20,745 nucleotides of DNA. Origin: DATBLZ01 sp036555065 (GTDB lineage: Bacteria > Pseudomonadota > Gammaproteobacteria > Steroidobacterales > Rariloculaceae). The notes below the pieces were generated by a model, which was not told the DNA's origin, ran no database searches, and was given only the letters and a program-made list of their open reading frames with translations. Of the stretch, positions 1-7,651 are shown piece after piece. The position numbers were made by a program, and so were the translations under genes. The stretch spans positions 1 through 20,745 of the forward strand of contig DATBLZ010000096.1 of NCBI GenBank assembly GCA_036555065.1, in the 5' to 3' direction. The number at the start of each line of letters is the position of its first letter. Position 1 is the first letter of the stretch.

Positions 1-1151
1 TCGATCACGAGTGGCGGCGCGAGACGGAGCACCTGCGCGTGCGTGTCCTTGCACAAAACGTCGTGCTCGAGCAATTGCAGCGCGAAGTCTCGAGCCGGCC
101 CGGACGAGCGCGCGAGCTCGATGCCGACGAGCAGGCCGCGCCCACGGATCTCGGCGACGTGCGGGGAGTCGATCTCAGCGAGCGCGCGGAGCAGGGCTTC
201 GCCGCTGCGGGCTGCGCGTTCCGCGAGCTTTTCGTCCACGATGACCGCCAACGCTGCTTCGCCGGCGGCCGCGGCGAGCGGATTGCCGCCGAATGTGCTG
301 CCGTGATCGCCCGGCGCGAAGACATCCATGACCTCGCGCCGTGCAAGCACTACGGATACGGGGTACAGGCCGCCGCCGAGCGCTTTGCCGAGTATCAATA
401 CGTCGGGCTTCGCATCCGACTCATGCTCATACGCAAACATCCGGCCCGTTCGCCCGAGCCCCGTTTGAATCTCATCGAGCATGAAGAGGACGTTGCTCGC
501 CTTACAAATTCGGCGCGCGGCGCGGAGGTATCCGTCCGGCGGAATCAAAATCCCGGCTTCCGCTTGAATCGGCTCGACGAGAAAAGCGACGGTCGCGGGG
601 GTAATGGCGCGCTCGAGCGCAGCCGCGTCGCCGAAATCGATCAGCGTGAAGCCGGGCCCATAGGGCCCGAAGTCGTCTCGGTATTGCGGCTCGGAGGAGA
701 ATCCGACGACCGTCGTCGTGCGGCCGTGAAAGTTATTGCGGCAAACGATGATTTCGGCGCGGTCCCGAGCGACGTGCTTGCGCTGATAGCCCCATTTGCG
801 CGCGAGCTTGATGGCGGTTTCCACGCCTTCGGCGCCCGTATTCATCGGCAGCGCGGCGTCCATGGCAGCGAGCTTGCAGAGACGCTCGAGAAACCCGCCC
901 ATGCGGTCGTTGTGCACGGCGCGCGAGGTCAACGTGAGCCGGTCGGCCTGGGCGCGCAATGCCGCAACGATGCGCGGATGGCAATGGCCCTGGTTCACAG
1001 CCGAATAGGCGCTGATGCAGTCGAGATACTTCTTGCCCTCGACGTCCCAGACCCAGACGCCTGCGCCGCGCTCGATGACCACCGGCAGGGGCGAGTAGTT
1101 GTGGGCCGTGACGGCTTCGGTCGCCGCGATGATGCGGTCGGTTTTGGTCAT
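1..1151 (-). CDS. rocD: Ornithine--oxo-acid aminotransferase (partial, C-terminus beyond the window)
   Basis: PLP-dependent class III aminotransferase that moves the delta-amino group of ornithine to 2-oxoglutarate, giving glutamate semialdehyde, in cytosolic arginine/ornithine breakdown. I translated the minus strand from the ATG at 1149-1151; 383 codons are visible and the frame runs open through the left edge. Family marks in order: NYSPLPVV near residue 18, GAEGVETAIKLARKW near 106-120, NNFHGRTT at 139-146, LDEIQTGLGRTG at 225-236, the PLP lysine in LGKALGGG (K256), and STFGGNPLA near 285. Family length is about 400, so only some 15-20 residues are missing. NYSPLPVV and GAEGVETAIK favour ornithine over acetylornithine or GABA aminotransferase. 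It is divergent from the methyltransferase gene across 61 bases. I see no clear Shine-Dalgarno before the start. Confidence 0.9.
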   Translation of the reverse strand, partial: MTKTDRIIAATEAVTAHNYSPLPVVIERGAGVWVWDVEGKKYLDCISAYSAVNQGHCHPRIVAALRAQADRLTLTSRAVHNDRMGGFLERLCKLAAMDAALPMNTGAEGVETAIKLARKWGYQRKHVARDRAEIIVCRNNFHGRTTTVVGFSSEPQYRDDFGPYGPGFTLIDFGDAAALERAITPATVAFLVEPIQAEAGILIPPDGYLRAARRICKASNVLFMLDEIQTGLGRTGRMFAYEHESDAKPDVLILGKALGGGLYPVSVVLARREVMDVFAPGDHGSTFGGNPLAAAAGEAALAVIVDEKLAERAARSGEALLRALAEIDSPHVAEIRGRGLLVGIELARSSGPARDFALQLLEHDVLCKDTHAQVLRLAPPLVI

Positions 1152-1194
1152 GGGGTGAGCACGCGCGTTGAGCCTAGCGCACGACCCCATCGCA

Positions 1195-1200
1195 TACAAT
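1195..1200 (+). promoter_or_regulatory. Candidate -10 element (TACAAT) for the rlmI-like gene
   Basis: TACAAT matches the sigma-70 -10 consensus at 5 of 6 positions and ends 12 bases before the ATG at 1213. No good -35 lies at 16-18 bases; TTGAGC at 1168-1173 is too far (21 bases). If it is used, the leader would be only about 5 bases, and no Shine-Dalgarno is visible. Confidence 0.35.
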
Positions 1201-1212
1201 GCACGGACAAAA

Positions 1213-2406
1213 ATGAAAACAATACCGGCGGCCTACTTGAAAACAGGCCGCGAAAAATCGTTGCGCCGCCGCCACCCGTGGGTGTTTTCGGGCGCCGTCG
1301 AGCGCGTTGAGGGCGAGCCCGAGCCCGGCGCGACCGTCCGGATCGTAAGCGATTCGGGCGAGTTTCTCGCTCATGCCGCATACTCGCCGCGCTCCCAGAT
1401 TCGCCTGCGCGTCTGGACCTTTGCCGAGCAGGCGGTGATCGACGCGAGCTTCATCGAGCGGCGCCTCGCGGCCGCGATCGAGGCGCGGCGCGCATTGGGT
1501 TTGCTCGAGCAGAGCGCCTGCCGCATCGCGTTCGCCGAATCCGACGGTCTGCCCGGGCTCATCGTCGACCGATACGGGAGCTATCTCGTTTGCCAGTTCT
1601 TGGCCGCCGGAGTCGAGCTCTGGCGCGACGCCATTGTCGCGGGGCTCGAGAAGCTGCTTTCCCCGCGCGGCATCTACGAGCGTTCCGAGGCGAGCGCGCG
1701 GCGCAAGGAAGGCCTGCCGTCGCGCCGGGGCGTGCTGAGCGGCGAGGCTCCGCCCGGCCGGATCGATCTCGACGAGAACGGGCTCGTGGAGCTCGTCGAC
1801 GTCGGCGAAGGGCAGAAGACCGGCGCCTACCTCGATCAACGCGTCAATCGAAAGCGGGTCGCGGCTTACGCAAAGGGTGCGGAGGTGCTCGATGCCTACG
1901 CCCACTCGGGCGGCTTCGCCCTGAGCTGTCTTGCGAGCGGCGCCCGGGCAGCGACATTGATCGACTCTTCGGCGAGCGCGCTCGAGCTCGCCCGCGAGCA
2001 GGCGGCGCGAAACGGGTTCGGCGACCGTTGCCAACGGCGCGATGGGGATGTCCCGACGGAGCTCAGACGCGATCGCGCGGAGGGGAGGTCGTACGACCTC
2101 GTGGTCCTCGACCCACCCAAGTTCGTGCACACGGACAAGCAGATCCAGGCCGGAAGTCGCGCCTACAAGGACATCAATCGCCTCGGCAGCGAGCTCGTGA
2201 GGCCGGGTGGGGTGCTCGCGACTTTCTCGTGCTCGGGGCACGTCGATGCAGCTCTCTTTCAAAAGATCGTCGCGGGCGCCGTGCTCGATGCCGGGCGTGA
2301 CGCCCAGATCCTCGAGCGCCTTTGCCAGCCTGCGGACCACCCGATCGGGATTCACTTCCCGGAGGCCGAGTACCTAAAAGGCCTAGTCCTGCGGATCCTC
2401 GCCTGA
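1213..2406 (+). CDS. rlmI: 23S rRNA (cytosine-C5) methyltransferase, RlmI type
   Basis: SAM-dependent enzyme of the RlmI/YccW family, whose E. coli member makes m5C1962 in 23S rRNA. The ATG at 1213 gives 397 residues (E. coli 396) and the family N-terminus (YLKTGREKSLRRRHPWVFSGAV). A TTG at 1168 in frame would add 15 unusual residues, so I rejected it. Order: PUA-like RNA-binding domain about 5-75; linker with EGLP and SGEAPP; GEGQKTGAYLDQRVNR at 198-213; SAM-binding loop around LDAYAHSGGF (226-235); LDPPKF at 299-304; catalytic cysteine C340 in TFSCSG; C-terminal DHPIGIHFPEAEYLKGL. The family is clear. The exact target base is inferred from E. coli. It appears monocistronic: the next gene has its own promoter. 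Confidence 0.9.
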   Translation: MKTIPAAYLKTGREKSLRRRHPWVFSGAVERVEGEPEPGATVRIVSDSGEFLAHAAYSPRSQIRLRVWTFAEQAVIDASFIERRLAAAIEARRALGLLEQSACRIAFAESDGLPGLIVDRYGSYLVCQFLAAGVELWRDAIVAGLEKLLSPRGIYERSEASARRKEGLPSRRGVLSGEAPPGRIDLDENGLVELVDVGEGQKTGAYLDQRVNRKRVAAYAKGAEVLDAYAHSGGFALSCLASGARAATLIDSSASALELAREQAARNGFGDRCQRRDGDVPTELRRDRAEGRSYDLVVLDPPKFVHTDKQIQAGSRAYKDINRLGSELVRPGGVLATFSCSGHVDAALFQKIVAGAVLDAGRDAQILERLCQPADHPIGIHFPEAEYLKGLVLRILA

Positions 2407-2421
2407 CCTCTAAATCGTACT

Positions 2422-2450
2422 GAGACAGAGCTGTATTAAAACATACAATA
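2422..2450 (+). promoter_or_regulatory. Sigma-70-like promoter of the tetR-MFS pair
   Basis: GAGACA (2422-2427, 4/6 to TTGACA), a 17-base spacer, and TACAAT (2445-2450, 5/6 to TATAAT). Predicted transcription start is near 2457, about 9 bases before the ATG at 2466, so the message would be nearly leaderless. The -10 lies inside a palindrome, as expected for an autorepressed TetR gene. Confidence 0.45.
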
Positions 2451-2458
2451 TTGTATTA
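2432..2458. promoter_or_regulatory. Probable TetR-family operator: 14-bp palindrome plus extra half-site
   Basis: ATACAATATTGTAT at 2443-2456 is a perfect 14-bp palindrome. TGTATTA occurs twice in the same direction (2432-2438 and 2452-2458), 20 bp or about two helical turns apart, with an opposed ATACA (2443-2447) between. The block is AT-rich in a GC-rich window, covers the -10 hexamer, and directly precedes the TetR gene. The arrangement would suit two repressor dimers. That this TetR binds here is inferred from position. Confidence 0.55.
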
Positions 2459-2465
2459 TTTCCCC

Positions 2466-3068
2466 ATGAGGCCCCAGACGGATCGGCACGGATCCAAGCC
2501 CGGCGCGAGCCCGCGTATCGCGCGGCGGCGCGAGCGAATGCGTGGCGCCCTGCTTGCGGCTGCGGGCCGGCAGTTCGGGACTTGCGGTGTCGCCGGAGTC
2601 AGCGTCGAGAAGGTGATTGAAGAGGCGGACGTTTCGAGAGCGACTTTCTACAGGTTTTTCTCCAGCAAATACAATCTGCTGGAAGCATTACTTGACCCTG
2701 TATTCAAGATGGCGATCGACGGCCTGCGGGCCCAGGCCGAGCGCGCGCCGCTCGAGGCACTCGAGGGCCTTATCGATGTGTACTGGCAACTCTGGCTTCG
2801 GCACCGGGACGCTCTGCTGCTGATCGCGTCGATCGACGCGGAAAGCTTCAAGCACTTCGCGGCGCAGCACGCGGCGCTCAACAAGGTGATGTCGCGCATC
2901 CTCGTGCGCGCCGAGACCGCGGAGCTGCTCCGCAACGGCAGCGCGCAGTATTCGCTCAAGGTGATCGCGAAGACCGCGATTCCGCTACTCCAGGTCTACG
3001 ATGGCCACGCCACGGCCGAGGCGCTCTTTCGCGACGCGCTCAAGGGCCTCTTGATCCGAGCACACTAG
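2466..3068 (+). CDS. TetR/AcrR-family transcriptional regulator
   Basis: One-component DNA-binding repressor, about 200 residues from the ATG at 2466, normal for the family. The TetR_N domain spans about residues 20-70: a basic arm (RIARRRERM), helix 1 (MRGALLAAAGRQFG) and the helix-turn-helix VEKVIEEADVSRATFYRFF near 48-66. The C-terminal ligand/dimer domain is helical and not assignable to a ligand class. An in-frame TTG at 2451 would add five residues but lies inside the operator palindrome and would start upstream of the predicted transcript, so I prefer 2466. Its TAG stop overlaps the GTG of the efflux gene by one base (TAGTG), so the two are co-transcribed and probably translationally coupled. 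By family precedent it represses itself and the transporter until a substrate binds. Confidence 0.9.
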   Translation: MRPQTDRHGSKPGASPRIARRRERMRGALLAAAGRQFGTCGVAGVSVEKVIEEADVSRATFYRFFSSKYNLLEALLDPVFKMAIDGLRAQAERAPLEALEGLIDVYWQLWLRHRDALLLIASIDAESFKHFAAQHAALNKVMSRILVRAETAELLRNGSAQYSLKVIAKTAIPLLQVYDGHATAEALFRDALKGLLIRAH

Positions 3069-4420
3069 TGAGCGCTCCCCCGAGCCGCGGCACGCTCGCG
3101 GTGCTCTTTACGGGGGTGCTCGTTGGGGCGCTCGACATCGCCATCGTCGGTCCGGCGCTGCCGTCGATCCAGGCGACCTTCGGCGTCGATACGCGCACGC
3201 TGCAGTGGGTTTTCAGCATCTACATTCTCGTCGGGCTCATCGCCGCGCCGCTCGTTGCCAAGCTCTCCGATCGGCACAGCCGGCGCGCGGTTTACGCGGC
3301 GTGTCTTGCCCTCTTCGGCGCAGGGTCGTTGCTCGTATCCGGTGCGCCGGATTTCACGTGGTTGCTGGCCGGGCGGGCGATCCAAGCCGTGGGCGCCGGG
3401 GGCCTTCTGCCCGTGGCCGGGGCCGTCGTTGCCGATGCGTTCCCCGTCGAGCGCCGCGGCCGCGTGCTCGGGCTCATCGGCGCCGTCTATGGCGTTGCAT
3501 TCGTCATCGGGCCGCTCGTCGGCGGAGTCTTCTTGAGCGCCGGGTGGCGGTGGCTCTTCCTCGTCAACCTGCCGCTCGTAGCCGTGCTCGTGCCGGCGAG
3601 CCTGAAGCTCTTGCCACGCGGCGTCAGCGGGCGGCGGCGGAGTTTCGACTGGATCGGGGCGACCGTGCTTGGTGTTGGCCTCATCGCGCTCGTCTGGGGG
3701 CTCGGGCAAATCGACGTCGACCGCGACTGGGTGAGCCTCGCGGGCCGCTGCCTACCTTTCTTGGTCATGGCCGGCATCGCCGCGGTCGCCTTGTGGTTCG
3801 TCGAGATGCAGGCGCGCGACCCGATCATCGATCCGAAGTTGCTGCGCTCGAGGCAGCTCCGGCTTGTCGGCATCGTGGCTTTGGCCACGGGGATTGTCGA
3901 GGCGGGCATGGTCTTCTTGCCGTCCCTGTCGGTGCTGGCGTTCGCCGTAAGCCCGAGCACGGCAAGCTTCATGCTGCTGCCGCTCGTCGTGGCATTGATC
4001 ATCGGCTCGCCGACGGCGGGCCGACTTCTGGACCGATTCGGAGCAAAGCCCGTGATTCAAGGCGGCCTCGGGCTCACGGCCGTCGGTCTCCTCGTGCTCG
4101 CCCAGAGGCCCCTCGAGCTTTGGACCTTCTACACGGGCGCGTTCTGCGTAGGGCTCGGCCTTGCGGGCCTGCTCGGGGCGCCGCTGCGGTTCATCGCGCT
4201 CGAGGAGGCCGGGGAAGAGCACCGGGGCGCGAGCCAGGGGTTGCTGACGGTCTTCTTGAGCACCGGTCGCATGATCGGTGCCGCCGTCATCGGCGGTGTG
4301 GTCACGACCGGCCCTTCGGAGCTCGAAGGGTTCCGGCATGCGCTATCGGTGCTCGCCGTCGTCGCGCTCGCGGGCGCGCTCGCGGCGACGTCCATGCGCG
4401 CGCGCAGGGCGCCGAGCTGA
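3068..4420 (+). CDS. MFS multidrug efflux transporter, DHA2 (EmrB/QacA)-like
   Basis: Inner-membrane proton-driven antiporter of the drug:H+ antiporter type, 450 residues from the GTG at 3068. The first segment carries the family's LDIAIVGPALPSIQ (about 21-34). TM2 is followed by a motif A-like loop (AKLSDRHSRRAVY), TM4 carries GRAIQAVGAGG, and TM5 ends in GPLVGG, the antiporter motif C type. I count about 13-14 hydrophobic segments by eye, including a pair near 195-245 that separates the two six-helix halves, as in 14-TM DHA2 proteins. The substrate cannot be read from sequence. Coupling to the TetR gene by a one-base overlap supports an inducible efflux role. The N-terminus is short and there is no signal peptide. 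Confidence 0.88.
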   Translation: MSAPPSRGTLAVLFTGVLVGALDIAIVGPALPSIQATFGVDTRTLQWVFSIYILVGLIAAPLVAKLSDRHSRRAVYAACLALFGAGSLLVSGAPDFTWLLAGRAIQAVGAGGLLPVAGAVVADAFPVERRGRVLGLIGAVYGVAFVIGPLVGGVFLSAGWRWLFLVNLPLVAVLVPASLKLLPRGVSGRRRSFDWIGATVLGVGLIALVWGLGQIDVDRDWVSLAGRCLPFLVMAGIAAVALWFVEMQARDPIIDPKLLRSRQLRLVGIVALATGIVEAGMVFLPSLSVLAFAVSPSTASFMLLPLVVALIIGSPTAGRLLDRFGAKPVIQGGLGLTAVGLLVLAQRPLELWTFYTGAFCVGLGLAGLLGAPLRFIALEEAGEEHRGASQGLLTVFLSTGRMIGAAVIGGVVTTGPSELEGFRHALSVLAVVALAGALAATSMRARRAPS

Positions 4421-4484
4421 GCAGCGCGCGCCGGATCATGGAATAATCGCCGCCTTCGCAGGGCGAGCCGACCGCTCGGGGCTT

Positions 4485-4490
4485 AGGAAG
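4485..4490 (+). promoter_or_regulatory. Shine-Dalgarno (AGGAAG) fixing the GTG start of rpe
   Basis: AGGAAG lies 5 bases before the GTG at 4496 and is one of the clearest ribosome binding sites in the window, which decides the rpe start. The rest of the 75-base gap (4421-4495) holds a small 5-bp inverted repeat, CGAGC/GCTCG, near 4474-4488, without a following T-run. I see no convincing terminator there. Confidence 0.55.
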
Positions 4491-4495
4491 ACGTC

Positions 4496-5173
4496 GTGGC
4501 TGATAAGTGGATTGCACCGTCGATTCTGTCCGCCGACTTCGCTCGTCTTGGCGAGGAAGTCGAGGCGGTCGTTGCGGCAGGTGCCGACCTCGTGCACTTC
4601 GACGTCATGGACAACCACTACGTGCCGAATCTCACGATCGGCCCGCTCGTCTGCGCCGCGCTCAGCAAGCATTTACGCGGCGCCGGTATCGACGTGCCGC
4701 TCGACGTCCACCTCATGGTCAAGCCCGTCGACCGGCTCATCCCCGAGTTCGCGGCCGCCGGGGCGAGCTTTATCAGCATTCACCCCGAAGCGACGGAGCA
4801 CCTGGATCGCAGCCTACAACTCATCCGCAGCGAGAGTTGCAGGGCAGGGATTGTGCTCAATCCCGCAACGCCCTTGACCTGGCTCGATCACGTGTTCGAC
4901 AAGATCGATCTCGTGCTTTTGATGTCGGTCAACCCCGGCTTCGCAGGTCAGTCGTTCATCACCTCGACGCTCGAGAAGATCGCTGCAGCGCGCCGGCTCA
5001 TCGACGCGTCCGGGCTCGATATCCGCCTCGAGGTCGATGGCGGCGTCAAGGTGGACAATATCGGCCGCATCGCGAAAGCCGGCGCCGACACGTTCGTGGC
5101 CGGCTCGGCGATTTTCGCAAGCAAAGATTATCGCGCGACGATCGATGCGATGCGGCGCGAGATCGCGGGATGA
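4496..5173 (+). CDS. rpe: Ribulose-phosphate 3-epimerase
   Basis: Interconverts D-ribulose 5-phosphate and D-xylulose 5-phosphate in the cytosolic pentose phosphate pathway. 225 residues from a GTG start, the usual length for this single-domain TIM barrel. Motifs: APSILSADF at 7-15, metal/catalytic HFDVMDNHYVPN (H34, D36), DVHLMV (H72), LMSVNPGFAGQSF in the phosphate-binding region, the catalytic aspartate in EVDGGV, and the second phosphate loop AGADTFVAGSAIF. All are intact. Its TGA stop overlaps the thrA ATG (ATGA), so it appears to be the first gene of an rpe-thrA-thrC operon. Pairing rpe with threonine synthesis is unusual; rpe more often sits with gph/trpE or the Calvin-cycle genes. Confidence 0.95.
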   Translation: MADKWIAPSILSADFARLGEEVEAVVAAGADLVHFDVMDNHYVPNLTIGPLVCAALSKHLRGAGIDVPLDVHLMVKPVDRLIPEFAAAGASFISIHPEATEHLDRSLQLIRSESCRAGIVLNPATPLTWLDHVFDKIDLVLLMSVNPGFAGQSFITSTLEKIAAARRLIDASGLDIRLEVDGGVKVDNIGRIAKAGADTFVAGSAIFASKDYRATIDAMRREIAG

Positions 5174-7641
5174 GCTGGGTCGTCCACAAGTTCGGCGGCA
5201 CGAGCGTCGCCGACGCGGCGTGCATTCGCAAGGTCGCGGAGCTCGTCGCCGCGCGCACAGAGCGCAATCTCGCCGTCGTGGTTTCCGCGATGCGCGGCGT
5301 CACGGACCAGTTGCTCGGGATCGTCGAGCAAGCCGTCCGCGGCGCCGATTGGACTGAGGCCCTCGGCGCGGCGCGGACGCGTCACGTGCAGGCGGCCACG
5401 GAGCTCCTTGCCCCCGCGAGCGCCGCATCCCAGGTTGCGCTGCTCGACAAGGACTTGCGCGAAATCACGGGCGTTCTCGACGCTGTGGCGCAAGCCCGGG
5501 CGGCCTCGCCTCGCAACCGCGATCTCGTTGCGGGTTTCGGCGAGGTTTGGTCGGCGCGCCTGCTCACAGCGGTGCTCGAGGCGACGCCCGCGATTCGAGT
5601 CCCGGTTCGATTCGTCAACGCGCGCGACGTCATCGTGGTCGATTGGACCGAGATGGGCCCGGTCGTCGTCTGGGAGGAATCAAGCGGCCGCTGCGCAAAG
5701 CTCATCGGGCCGACCTTCAAGGGCGTCGCCGTCATCACGGGGTTCATTGCCTCCACGCGCGACGGCTTGCCGACGACGCTCGGCAGAAACGGCAGCGACT
5801 ACTCCGCGTCCATATTCGGGGCCTTGCTCGAGGCCGCGGAGGTCGAGATCTGGACCGACGTCGACGGTGTCATGAGCGCCGATCCGCGGCGTGTGCCCGA
5901 AGCCAAGGTCATCGACACGATGTCGTACAACGAGGCCATGGAGCTTGCGTACTTCGGCGCGAAGGTCATTCACCCGCAAACGATGGCGCCCGCAATCACG
6001 CACGACATTCCGCTGCGCATTCGCAACACCTTCAATCCAGAGCACCGGGGCACGGTCATCGGCGCGTCCGTGGGCCAGTCCGACCTCATCGTCAAAGGCG
6101 TGAGCGCCGTCGACGGCGTCGCCGTCCTCAATCTCGAAGGCGCGGGAATGATCGGCGTTCCCGGCACGGCCGACCGCCTGTTCGGCGCGCTACGCGATGC
6201 GGGCATCTCCGTGATGCTGATCTCCCAGGGCGGGTCGGAGCACTCGATTTGCTTCGCCGTGCGCGAGGATGCGGCCGACGAGGCGAAGCGCGTCGTCGAG
6301 CGCGCGTTCGCGGTCGAGCTCGAGCAGGGGCTCGTGCAGCGCGTCGATTCGACCCCGAGCTGCGCGATCCTCGCCGTCGTCGGCGACGGCATGGCCGGCG
6401 TGCCCGGGAGCGCCGGGCGATTCTTCCGCACGCTCGGCAACGCCGGCATCAACGTGCGCGCGATCGCGCAGGGAGCTTCCGAACGCAACATTTCGGCCGT
6501 GATCGCGAGTCAAGACGCTACACGTGCATTGCGCGCCGTGCATAGCAGCTTCTATCTCTCGGCCAAGACGGTATCGATCGGCATCGTCGGGCCGGGATCG
6601 GTCGGCGCCGCGTTCGTCGATCAGCTCGCGGCTGCGGCTCGAGGGCTCCGCGAGCGGTTCAACCTCGATCTGCGCGTCCGCGGCATCGCGAATTCGCGGC
6701 AGATGTGCCTGAGCGCCGCGCGCATCGATCTTGCGCGCTGGCGCGCCGAGCTCGAGGCAGGCGAGCCGCTCGCGTTCGATCGGTTCATCGACCATGTGCA
6801 GACGGACTATTTGCCGCATGCGGTCATCATCGACTGCACCGCGAGCCAGGAAGTTGCGAATCGCTACTCGGCATGGCTCACACGCGGCGTTCACGTCATT
6901 ACGCCCAACAAGCGCGCGCACAGCGGGCCCGTCGCGTACTACCACGAGCTCAAGCGCGTCGCGCGCGACGCAAATACGCACTTCCTGTACGAAGCGACCG
7001 TAGGCGCGGGATTGCCCGTCATCAGCACGCTCAGGGACCTCGTCGATACGGGCGACGAGATCGACAACATCAGCGGCATCTTCTCGGGCACGCTTGCATA
7101 TCTCTTCAACGTGTTCGACGGCACGAAGCCTTTTTCGAGCATCGTCCGCGACGCCCGCACGCGCGGCTATACGGAGCCCGACCCGCGCGATGACCTTTCG
7201 GGTCTCGACGTCGCGCGCAAAGCCGTGATCCTCGCGCGCGAAGCCGGGCTCGACCTCGAGCTTGCGGATCTCGAGGTCGAGAGCCTCGCGCCTCCGGCCC
7301 TCGCGAAGGCGTCGGTCGACGAGTTCCTCGAGCGGCTTGCGGATTTCGATGCGCCCATGGCCGAGCGCGTCGCGCGCGCGCGGCGCGACCGCAAGGTGCT
7401 GCGGTACGTCGCTGAAGTCGACGTCCGGCGCCGTGCCGCGCGTGTGCGCCTGCAGGAATTCGGCCCCGAGCATCCGTTTGCGAGCATCAGCCTGACCGAC
7501 AATATCGTGCAGTTCGTGACGCGCCGGTACAGCGCAAATCCGCTCATCGTGCGCGGCCCGGGGGCGGGTCCGGAAGTTACCGCCGGCGGCATATTCGCAG
7601 ACCTGCTGCGCCTCTGTAGGATGCTAGGCGGAACCGACTGA
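5170..7641 (+). CDS. thrA: Bifunctional aspartokinase / homoserine dehydrogenase
   Basis: Catalyses the first and third steps from aspartate to homoserine in the cytosol. 823 residues (E. coli ThrA 820). The ATG at 5170 overlaps the rpe stop and puts the kinase signature KFGGTSVA at residues 7-14; the upstream open frame is only a shadow of rpe. Order: kinase domain with TTLGRNGSDYSAS near 202 and EIWTDVDGV near 226; two ACT regulatory domains about 316-385 and 398-455 (GAGMIGVPGTADRLF and GDGMAGVPGSAGRFF); NAD(P)-binding GIVGPGSVG near 470; the dehydrogenase TPNKRA with lysine K581; then the substrate-binding domain to the C-terminus (FADLLRLCRMLGG). The paired ACT domains suggest feedback control by threonine, as in E. 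coli. thrC follows after 10 bases. Confidence 0.96.
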   Translation: MSWVVHKFGGTSVADAACIRKVAELVAARTERNLAVVVSAMRGVTDQLLGIVEQAVRGADWTEALGAARTRHVQAATELLAPASAASQVALLDKDLREITGVLDAVAQARAASPRNRDLVAGFGEVWSARLLTAVLEATPAIRVPVRFVNARDVIVVDWTEMGPVVVWEESSGRCAKLIGPTFKGVAVITGFIASTRDGLPTTLGRNGSDYSASIFGALLEAAEVEIWTDVDGVMSADPRRVPEAKVIDTMSYNEAMELAYFGAKVIHPQTMAPAITHDIPLRIRNTFNPEHRGTVIGASVGQSDLIVKGVSAVDGVAVLNLEGAGMIGVPGTADRLFGALRDAGISVMLISQGGSEHSICFAVREDAADEAKRVVERAFAVELEQGLVQRVDSTPSCAILAVVGDGMAGVPGSAGRFFRTLGNAGINVRAIAQGASERNISAVIASQDATRALRAVHSSFYLSAKTVSIGIVGPGSVGAAFVDQLAAAARGLRERFNLDLRVRGIANSRQMCLSAARIDLARWRAELEAGEPLAFDRFIDHVQTDYLPHAVIIDCTASQEVANRYSAWLTRGVHVITPNKRAHSGPVAYYHELKRVARDANTHFLYEATVGAGLPVISTLRDLVDTGDEIDNISGIFSGTLAYLFNVFDGTKPFSSIVRDARTRGYTEPDPRDDLSGLDVARKAVILAREAGLDLELADLEVESLAPPALAKASVDEFLERLADFDAPMAERVARARRDRKVLRYVAEVDVRRRAARVRLQEFGPEHPFASISLTDNIVQFVTRRYSANPLIVRGPGAGPEVTAGGIFADLLRLCRMLGGTD

Positions 7642-7651
7642 GTAGGTGTCG

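Noticed and set aside
1168..1212. TTG at 1168 as the start of the rlmI-like gene
   Set aside because: It adds 15 residues not typical of the family and lies upstream of the best -10 hexamer.
39..1310. 423-codon open frame on the plus strand over the left edge
   Set aside because: It is antisense to a clear ornithine aminotransferase with intact motifs. GC-rich codons leave the opposite strand open by chance.
1174..2355. 393-codon minus-strand open frame
   Set aside because: Antisense shadow of the rlmI-like gene, low in hydrophobic core pattern and without motifs.
3205..4446. 413-codon arginine-rich frame within the MFS gene
   Set aside because: Out-of-frame shadow. The MFS frame has proper membrane helices and antiporter motifs.
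4474..4488. CGAGC/GCTCG inverted repeat before rpe as a terminator
   Set aside because: The stem is only five base pairs, has no T-run, and overlaps the Shine-Dalgarno region. Short GC palindromes are common in this GC-rich window.
4507..5169. Upstream extension of the thrA frame through rpe (1044 codons in all)
   Set aside because: The extra 221 residues are arginine-rich shadow of rpe. The kinase signature begins right after the ATG at 5170, which overlaps the rpe stop.
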